A DNA stretch of 44,034 nt from positions 1 to 44,034 of the forward strand of contig JAIRKY010000128.1 of NCBI GenBank assembly GCA_031259755.1, read 5' to 3'. Source of the DNA: Mediterranea sp. (in: CFB group bacteria). Its GTDB lineage: Bacteria > Bacteroidota > Bacteroidia > Bacteroidales > Bacteroidaceae. The position numbers and the translations under genes were made by a program. The notes beneath the pieces were generated by a model. That model saw only the letters and a program-made list of their open reading frames with translations. It did no database searches and was not told the DNA's origin. Each line of letters starts with the position of its first letter. The stretch's first letter is position 1. Of the stretch, positions 37,477 to 44,034 are shown piece after piece.

Positions 37477-37668
37477 TTACATCGGCTTCGCGGCTTTCTT
37501 TTTAGGAGCAGCCTTAGGTTTCGCTGTCTTAGCTTTTAACTTGTCCGGTTCTTCATGGAGTTTCGCCAATTCTTCATCCTGATTTTTGATCGTGGTCAAA
37601 AGAGCGTTCAATTCTTCATTGTCAAAAGTTTGCCGGATAGAAAAATATTCGTAATTTCGCCTGGTCAT
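37477..37668 (-). CDS. Small basic protein with Lys/Ala/Pro-rich C-terminal tail, divergent from serC
   Basis: 63 aa, MTRRNYEYFSIRQTFDNEELNALLTTIKNQDEELAKLHEEPDKLKAKTAKPKAAPKKKAAKPM; plausible composition. Confidence 0.5.
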   Translation of the reverse strand: MTRRNYEYFSIRQTFDNEELNALLTTIKNQDEELAKLHEEPDKLKAKTAKPKAAPKKKAAKPM

Positions 37669-37712
37669 AAGACGTAGAATAAACGTATTTATCTAATCAA
37701 AACAAACTTCAA

Positions 37713-38780
37713 ATGAGAAAGCATAATTTTAATGCCGGACCTTCCATCCTTCCGCGTGAAGTCATAGAAGAAACGGCGAAAGCTATTTTAGATTTTAATG
37801 GTTCGGGACTCTCTATTTTGGAAATCAGTCACCGGTCCAAGGATTTTCAGGCTGTAGTTGATGAAGCTGAAGCCTTATTCAAAGAATTGCTACGTATTCC
37901 CGAAGGGTATTCGGTCTTGTTCCTGGGCGGCGGGGCCAGTTTGGAGTTTTGTATGGTTCCTTATAACTTCCTGGAGAAGAAAGCGGCGTATCTGAATACG
38001 GGGGTATGGGCCAAGAAAGCCATGAAAGAAGCCAAAGGTTTTGGCGAAGTCGTTGAAGTGGCTTCCTCCGCGGACGCCAATTATACCTTTATCCCTAAAG
38101 GCTATGCCATTCCCGCCGACGCGGATTATTTCCACATCACGACAAACAATACCATCTACGGAACGGAACTGAAGGAAGACCCGGACTCTCCGGCGCCAAT
38201 GGTCGCCGACATGTCTTCCGATATCTTCTCCCGTCCGGTGGATGTCTCTAAATATATATGTATATATGGCGGAGCGCAGAAGAATCTCGCGCCTGCCGGG
38301 CTTACTTTTGTCATCGTGAAGAACGATGCCTTGGGCAAGGTGTCCCGTTATATTCCTACCATGTTGAACTATCAAACCCACGTGGATAACGGATCGATGT
38401 TCAATACGCCTCCTGTATTGCCTATCTATTCGGCTATGCTGACGTTGCGTTGGATCAAGTCGTTGGGCGGGGTGAAAGAAATGGAACGCCGCGCCGTTGA
38501 GAAAGCGGATATGCTTTACGCGGAAATCGACCGCAACAAGATGTTCGCAGGTACAGCAGCCAAGGAAGACCGCTCACGCATGAACATCTGTTTCGTTATG
38601 GCTACCGAATACAAAAAGCTGGAAGCCGACTTTATGAAACTGGCTATCGAAAAAGGGATGGTTGGTATCAAGGGCCACCGCTCCGTAGGCGGTTTCCGCG
38701 CATCGACTTATAATGCGATCACTAAAGAAAGCGTACAGGCATTGATTGACTGTATGCAGGAGTTTGAAAAATTACATTGA
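37713..38780 (+). CDS. serC: Phosphoserine aminotransferase
   Basis: [39 protein letters not shown]. Confidence 0.97.
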   Translation: MRKHNFNAGPSILPREVIEETAKAILDFNGSGLSILEISHRSKDFQAVVDEAEALFKELLRIPEGYSVLFLGGGASLEFCMVPYNFLEKKAAYLNTGVWAKKAMKEAKGFGEVVEVASSADANYTFIPKGYAIPADADYFHITTNNTIYGTELKEDPDSPAPMVADMSSDIFSRPVDVSKYICIYGGAQKNLAPAGLTFVIVKNDALGKVSRYIPTMLNYQTHVDNGSMFNTPPVLPIYSAMLTLRWIKSLGGVKEMERRAVEKADMLYAEIDRNKMFAGTAAKEDRSRMNICFVMATEYKKLEADFMKLAIEKGMVGIKGHRSVGGFRASTYNAITKESVQALIDCMQEFEKLH

Positions 38781-38793
38781 TCTTGAATTTCAA

Positions 38794-39711
38794 ATGAAAA
38801 TACTTATTGCTACTGACAAGCCATTTGCGAAAGTTGCCGTAGATGGTATTCGCGAAGAAATTGAAACGGCCGGTTATGAACTGGTGTTATTGGAAAAATA
38901 CACGGAAAAAGCCCAGCTATTGGATGCTGTGAAAGATGTAAATGGCATAATTATCCGTAGCGACGTGATCGACGCGGAAGTGTTTGAAGCTGCGAAAAAG
39001 TTGAAGATCGTGGTTCGCGCAGGCGCCGGATATGATAATGTCGACTTGAACGCGGCTACAGCCCACCGTGTATGTGTCATGAATACGCCGGGACAGAACG
39101 CGAATGCCGTTGCGGAATTGGCCTTAGGTTTAATGGTTTATGCCGTCCGTAACTTCTATAACGGTACGTCGGGAACGGAACTGACGGGTAAAAAGCTGGG
39201 TATCCATGCTTATGGTAATGTTGGCCGTAATGTGGCCCGTATCGCCAAAGGATTCGGTATGGAAATCCGTGCTTATGACGCTTTCTGCCCGAAAGAAGTG
39301 ATCGAGAAAGACGGCGTGAAAGCCGTGGATTCCGTTGAGGAACTTTACAAGACATGCGATATGGTCTCTTTGCACATTCCGGCTACTCCGGAAACAAAGA
39401 ACTCCATTAATTACGCTCTGCTGAAAGATATGCCTAAAGGAGCTGTCCTGGTGAATACGGCCCGTAAGGAAGTGATCGACGAGGATGAACTGATCAGGCT
39501 GATGGATGAACGCGGCGACTTCAAGTATGTTTCCGACATTATGCCGGCAGCTCATGCCAAATTTGAAGAACGCTTCGCGGGACGCTATTTCTCTACACCT
39601 AAGAAAATGGGCGCGCAAACCGCCGAAGCTAACGTTAACGCGGGAATCGCAGCGGCGAAACAGATCGTGGGCTATTTGAAGGACGGTATAGACAGATTCC
39701 GCGTAAATTGA
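38794..39711 (+). CDS. serA: D-3-phosphoglycerate dehydrogenase (start at MKILIATDKP)
   Basis: VVRAGAGYDNVDLNAA, GKKLGIHAYGNVGRNVA; follows serC. Confidence 0.93.
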   Translation: MKILIATDKPFAKVAVDGIREEIETAGYELVLLEKYTEKAQLLDAVKDVNGIIIRSDVIDAEVFEAAKKLKIVVRAGAGYDNVDLNAATAHRVCVMNTPGQNANAVAELALGLMVYAVRNFYNGTSGTELTGKKLGIHAYGNVGRNVARIAKGFGMEIRAYDAFCPKEVIEKDGVKAVDSVEELYKTCDMVSLHIPATPETKNSINYALLKDMPKGAVLVNTARKEVIDEDELIRLMDERGDFKYVSDIMPAAHAKFEERFAGRYFSTPKKMGAQTAEANVNAGIAAAKQIVGYLKDGIDRFRVN

Positions 39712-39725
39712 TTGAAACGCAGATT

Positions 39726-39784
39726 AACGCGGATTATTATTTCCCTTGAAGAGAACTTATTCAAGTAAAATGAAAATCCGCGTT
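39726..39784. repeat. Inverted-repeat element between serA and DUF1015 gene
   Basis: aacgcggatt (39726-39735) / aatccgcgtt (39775-39784), with inner cttgaa / ttcaag. Confidence 0.75.
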
Positions 39785-39815
39785 TAGAAAAGAAATAATT
39801 TAAACTTCTGATTTC

Positions 39816-41063
39816 ATGATAACGATTAAACCGTTTAAAGGGATTCGTCCTCCAAAGGATCTGGTAGAACAAGTGGCCTCTCGCCCTTATGACGTGCTGA
39901 ACTCGGAAGAGGCGCGTGAAGAGGCCGCAGGAAACGAAAAGTCTCTTTATCATATTATAAAACCTGAAATAGATTTTCCGGCGGGAACAGACGAGCATGA
40001 CGAGAAGGTCTACGCGAAAGCCGCCAAGAATTTCCAATTGTTCCAGGATAAAGGCTGGTTGGTGCAGGACGATAAAGAATTGTACTATATCTACGCGCAA
40101 ACGATGAACGGAAAGACTCAATACGGCCTTGTCGTCGGCGCTTATGTGCCTGATTACATGAATGGTTCCATTAAGAAGCATGAGCTGACCCGCCGGGATA
40201 AAGAAGAAGACCGGATGAAGCATGTTCGTGTAAACAATGCCAATATTGAACCGGTATTCTTTGCTTATCCCGATCATGCCGCGCTGGATGCCATCGTGAT
40301 GAAATATGCCGCCGGTACGCCGGTTTATGATTTTATCGCTCCGGGCGACGGCTTCGGGCATACCTTCTGGATTGTGGATGATCCGGCAGATATCGAGGCG
40401 ATAACGAAAGCGTTTTCCGCTATGCCTTCTTTATATATAGCAGACGGCCATCACCGCTCGGCGGCCGCCGCTTTGGTCGGAGCCGAGAAAGCCAAACTGA
40501 ATCCGGATCATACGGGAAACGAAGAGTATAACTACTTTATGGCCGTTTGTTTTCCTGCCAGCCAATTGACCATTATTGACTATAACCGTGTCGTAAGGGA
40601 TCTCAATGGCCTTACTCCCGCTCAGTTCTTAGCCGCCTTGAAGAAGAATTTCACGGTAGAGGAGAAAGGCACCGATATGTATAGACCCGCCGCACTGCAT
40701 AACTTCGCGCTTTACTTAGATGGCAAATGGTATAGTTTAACCGCCAAACCCGGTACTTATGATGATAATGATCCGATCGGTGTATTGGATGTGACGATCT
40801 CATCGAATTTAATTTTAGATGATATCCTGGGGATTAAAGATCTGCGTTCCGATAAGCGTATCGATTTTGTCGGTGGTATCCGTGGGCTTGGCGAACTGAG
40901 CAAACGTGTGGATAGCGGCGAGATGAAGGTCGCTTTAGCGCTTTATCCGGTTTCTATGAAACAACTGATGGATATTGCCGATACAGATAACATCATGCCT
41001 CCGAAAACAACCTGGTTCGAACCTAAGTTGCGTTCGGGACTGGTCATCCATAAATTAGCTTAA
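39816..41063 (+). CDS. DUF1015 family protein
   Basis: PFKGIRPPKDLVEQVASRPYDVLNSEEA...YIADGHHRSAAA; serC-serA context. Confidence 0.92.
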   Translation: MITIKPFKGIRPPKDLVEQVASRPYDVLNSEEAREEAAGNEKSLYHIIKPEIDFPAGTDEHDEKVYAKAAKNFQLFQDKGWLVQDDKELYYIYAQTMNGKTQYGLVVGAYVPDYMNGSIKKHELTRRDKEEDRMKHVRVNNANIEPVFFAYPDHAALDAIVMKYAAGTPVYDFIAPGDGFGHTFWIVDDPADIEAITKAFSAMPSLYIADGHHRSAAAALVGAEKAKLNPDHTGNEEYNYFMAVCFPASQLTIIDYNRVVRDLNGLTPAQFLAALKKNFTVEEKGTDMYRPAALHNFALYLDGKWYSLTAKPGTYDDNDPIGVLDVTISSNLILDDILGIKDLRSDKRIDFVGGIRGLGELSKRVDSGEMKVALALYPVSMKQLMDIADTDNIMPPKTTWFEPKLRSGLVIHKLA

Positions 41064-41090
41064 TATAAATTTGCCGGAAAAGCAGATCTG

Positions 41091-43379
41091 ATGGATTCAA
41101 ACGCGGAGATAGAACTTGCCTGGCAGTGCGTAGAGCATACCGGTTCTCACCTTTTTCTAACGGGTAAGGCAGGAACCGGTAAGACTACTTTTTTGCGTAA
41201 GCTAAAAGAAAGATCTCCTAAAAGAATGATCGTTGTCGCTCCTACAGGAATCGCGGCGATCAACGCGGGGGGAGTAACCATTCATTCCTTTTTTCAGCTA
41301 CCCTTTGCTCCTTATATACCCGAAAGTAAATTTACTTCCGCGCAATCTCCCTATACGTTCGGGCGGGAAAAGACAAGCATCATCCGCAGTATGGACTTGC
41401 TGGTCATTGATGAGATCAGTATGGTGCGCGCCGATTTGTTGGACGCTATCGACGCTGTTCTACGCCGTTACCGGGATAAACATAAACCTTTCGGCGGAGT
41501 TCAGTTGCTGATGATCGGTGATCTGCAACAACTCGCTCCCGTAGTGAAGGAGAGCGATTGGGCTTTATTGAGCCCCTATTATGATACATCGTTTTTCTTC
41601 GGCAGCCACGCGCTTAAAGAAACTGATTATATCACCATTCAGTTGCAAAAGGTTTATCGTCAAAGTGACGACGTCTTTATTTCCTTGCTCAACAAGATAC
41701 GTGCGAATGATATCGATCATGCGATATTGGCTGAGCTGAATAAGCGCTATATACCTGATTTCCAACCCGATGAAGATGAAGGTTACATTCGCCTGACTAC
41801 CCACAACTATCAGGCGCAACGTATAAATGAAAATCAGTTGGCGCTGTTACCAGGGAAATCCTATCGCTTTGAGGCTACCATTGAAGGCGATTTCCCTGAA
41901 TCGGCTTATCCCGCTGATGTGGATCTACAGTTGAAAAAAGGCGCCCAGATCATGTTCCTTAAAAACGACTCGTCGGGCGAGAAACGCTTTTATAATGGTA
42001 AAATAGGCATTGTAACGGCCGTCAATCAAAATAGCATATCTGTTTGGGGGAAAGGTGACGAGCGGGACTTTGTATTGGAACAGGAAGAATGGGCAAACAG
42101 TAAATATACAATCAATTCCGAGACAAAAGAAATAACAGAGGAGATTGAAGGAACATTCCGTCAATATCCGATCCGTTTGGCATGGGCGATCACCATTCAT
42201 AAAAGCCAGGGATTAACTTTTGACCGGGCTATTATCGATGCCCATACATCTTTTGCGCATGGACAAGTGTATGTGGCTTTAAGCCGGTGCAAAACACTGG
42301 AGGGTATAGTGCTAAGCTCGCCGTTAGCCCGTGAATCCGTAATTAATGACAAGTCGATCAGTAGTTTTACCCGTGCTGTCGAGAACAGTTTTCCGGATAA
42401 GAATCGTTTAAATGAATTACAGCGTCGATATTACTATGAGTTGTTGTGCGAGTTGTTTGGTTTCGCTAATATAAAAAAGTATTTCTCGCAATCACTCCGT
42501 TTGCTTGATGAGTTCCTTTACGATCTTTATCCTAAAACGTTGGAGGGATATAAAACACATTTCTTACGTTTTCAGGAGGAGATTGAGAAGGTCTCGGTTA
42601 CTTTTCAGGGGCGTTATGCCGAATTAATGTTGAACCCGGATTATGCTGAAGACCCGGTGTTGAATGAACGGCTGGTTTCAGGCGCCCGTTATTTTCATGA
42701 AAAGGCGACCGAAATTTTACAAACATTGATTCGTAAGACCAGAGTAGAACCGGATAATAAAGAGTTGAAAAAGCGTTTTGATGACGCCTTTTTTACGCTG
42801 AAAGAACAAGTGCATATTAAGTTGGGTACGCTGGCGTATACGGCTGAAAATGGCTTTACTGTTCCCGGTTATTTAAGAAATAAGGCTCATATCATTGTTG
42901 CTTTGTCCAATCCTCAGGCGTCAAAGAAGAAAGAGGCGGAATTTACACCGAAAGCCAAAGAAATACGCGAGATATTCCGTAAATATAACGCGGGCGAGCC
43001 GTTGAAAGCCGAAGAACTAAAGTTTGTCCTTGCATCTTTGAAGGATGGGAAGAAGGCTAAATCGACGAAGGCGACTAAGCCTGCGAAGCCGGCAAAAACA
43101 GAGAAGGTTGAAAAGATAGAAGTTTCCTCCGATATAGACCATCCCGAATTGTATCAGGCGTTAGTCAGATGGCGGAATAATGTAGCTGTTAGAACAGGGT
43201 TACCTGTCTATACCGTGCTTCGCCAGAAAGCTATTTTGGGTATTGTCAACACATTGCCTGCTACAAGTAACGAATTGGAACGTATTCCTTTTTTCGGGAA
43301 GAAAATACTGAATAAGTATGGAACTGAGATTCTTCATATAGTAGAAGCCTATATGAAGAAAGCAGGTAACAAGAGGTAG
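41091..43379 (+). CDS. PIF1-like/AAA ATP-dependent DNA helicase with C-terminal HRDC domain
   Basis: FLTGKAGTGKTTFLRKL, DEISMVRADLLD, IRLAWAITIHKSQGLTFDRA; C-term HPELYQALVRWRNNVAVRTGLPVYTVL HRDC-like. Confidence 0.92.
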   Translation: MDSNAEIELAWQCVEHTGSHLFLTGKAGTGKTTFLRKLKERSPKRMIVVAPTGIAAINAGGVTIHSFFQLPFAPYIPESKFTSAQSPYTFGREKTSIIRSMDLLVIDEISMVRADLLDAIDAVLRRYRDKHKPFGGVQLLMIGDLQQLAPVVKESDWALLSPYYDTSFFFGSHALKETDYITIQLQKVYRQSDDVFISLLNKIRANDIDHAILAELNKRYIPDFQPDEDEGYIRLTTHNYQAQRINENQLALLPGKSYRFEATIEGDFPESAYPADVDLQLKKGAQIMFLKNDSSGEKRFYNGKIGIVTAVNQNSISVWGKGDERDFVLEQEEWANSKYTINSETKEITEEIEGTFRQYPIRLAWAITIHKSQGLTFDRAIIDAHTSFAHGQVYVALSRCKTLEGIVLSSPLARESVINDKSISSFTRAVENSFPDKNRLNELQRRYYYELLCELFGFANIKKYFSQSLRLLDEFLYDLYPKTLEGYKTHFLRFQEEIEKVSVTFQGRYAELMLNPDYAEDPVLNERLVSGARYFHEKATEILQTLIRKTRVEPDNKELKKRFDDAFFTLKEQVHIKLGTLAYTAENGFTVPGYLRNKAHIIVALSNPQASKKKEAEFTPKAKEIREIFRKYNAGEPLKAEELKFVLASLKDGKKAKSTKATKPAKPAKTEKVEKIEVSSDIDHPELYQALVRWRNNVAVRTGLPVYTVLRQKAILGIVNTLPATSNELERIPFFGKKILNKYGTEILHIVEAYMKKAGNKR

Positions 43380-43386
43380 TATCTGT

Positions 43387-43962
43387 TTAATGGCAATATC
43401 CGCCACAGCCATGTCCGTGGGCGTGATCCTCGCAATCGTCTCCGCAACTGTCGCATCCGCAGTTACAACTTTCGCTTGTCATCATGTTGATCATGCCTTG
43501 AATTTCTTCGGCAGTTGCCGGACGATTTTCAACGACTTTGCCGATGAAGTTCAGGTCGGCTCCGGCCAACGGATGATTCATGTCCATAATCACAACTTCA
43601 TCTTTTACTTCAACAACCATTCCGTTCAGGCTTCTGCCTTCGGAGTCCATCAAAGGTACGATATTTCCTTCTTTGATCATTTCAACGTCGAATTTGCCTT
43701 CAACCTCAAAGATATGTTTAGGCAGGTCAATCACGTGATCATCGTTAAATTCACCATACGCGTCTTCGCTCGCGATTGTGAATTCAAATTTATCTCCTTT
43801 CTTCAGGTTTATTATTTGGTTCTCAAAAGATTCAAGTGTAGTACCCAGTCCGGAAATGAATTGGAAGGGATGGTCAACTTTTGCTTCTTCAATTAATTCC
43901 CTTTCTCCGTCTTCTATCGTGTATAACTTGTATGCTACGGCAATGTACTTGTTTGATTCCAT
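43387..43962 (-). CDS. FKBP-type peptidyl-prolyl isomerase, SlyD-like, with His/Cys-rich tail
   Basis: SlyD-type FKBP sequence; tail SCNCGCDSCGDDCEDHAHGHGCGGYCH. Confidence 0.92.
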   Translation of the reverse strand: MESNKYIAVAYKLYTIEDGERELIEEAKVDHPFQFISGLGTTLESFENQIINLKKGDKFEFTIASEDAYGEFNDDHVIDLPKHIFEVEGKFDVEMIKEGNIVPLMDSEGRSLNGMVVEVKDEVVIMDMNHPLAGADLNFIGKVVENRPATAEEIQGMINMMTSESCNCGCDSCGDDCEDHAHGHGCGGYCH

Positions 43963-43996
43963 TCTTTAATATTTATATTGGATAAAATTTATCCCG

Positions 43997-44004
43997 CAAA
44001 GGTA
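43997..44004 (-). promoter_or_regulatory. Putative -7 element (TACCTTTG, minus strand) for slyD
   Basis: caaaggta on + strand, ~35 bp upstream of slyD start. Confidence 0.55.
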
Positions 44005-44034
44005 TGAATAATATTTGGTAATAAGGAGAGAAGG

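Overview
The window is about 44 kb of a Bacteroidales-type chromosome. The taxon guess (Bacteroides/Parabacteroides-like) rests on gene content and on repeated TAnnTTTG -7 promoter elements. Most of it is coherent core gene content: a DUF177/YceD-rpmF-fabH-era-der operon; GT2-pyrC-standalone MetH activation domain; an L-rhamnose operon (rhaB-rhaA-rhaT-rhaD plus an AraC regulator); an RsmF-like methyltransferase; an ECF-sigma operon ending in a secreted PLD/cardiolipin-synthase-like protein; thyA; an Lrp/AsnC regulator; an M64 peptidase; a UPF0597/CyuA-like protein; mfd; an ECF sigma plus an apparent membrane-spanning anti-sigma/beta-barrel fusion with downstream lipoprotein genes; nadC; rlmH; queF-yhhQ; a FadL-type porin; a secreted DUF4468-flavin-reductase fusion; serC-serA-DUF1015; a PIF1-like helicase; and slyD. 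No rRNA, tRNA, CRISPR array, IS element or phage was recognised. The unusual content is intergenic. (1) Two arrays of the palindrome ATGCGCAT recur at exactly 23-bp spacing, about 37 kb apart. (2) A 26-32 bp perfect or near-perfect palindrome (GCTCATTAAACGnnCGTTTAATGAGC) occurs five times at three loci. It flanks a ~150-bp segment whose orientation relative to a conserved flank is opposite at two loci, and its central dinucleotide covaries between the paired ends (AT/AT versus TT/AA). This resembles an invertible or mobile non-coding element. (3) Unrelated arrays with 22/23-bp and 21-bp periods lie upstream of rhaB and between the DUF4468 gene and serC. Together these look like a mosaic family of modular intergenic repeat islands. 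All homology calls are from reading the sequence and recall of protein families; no search was run.
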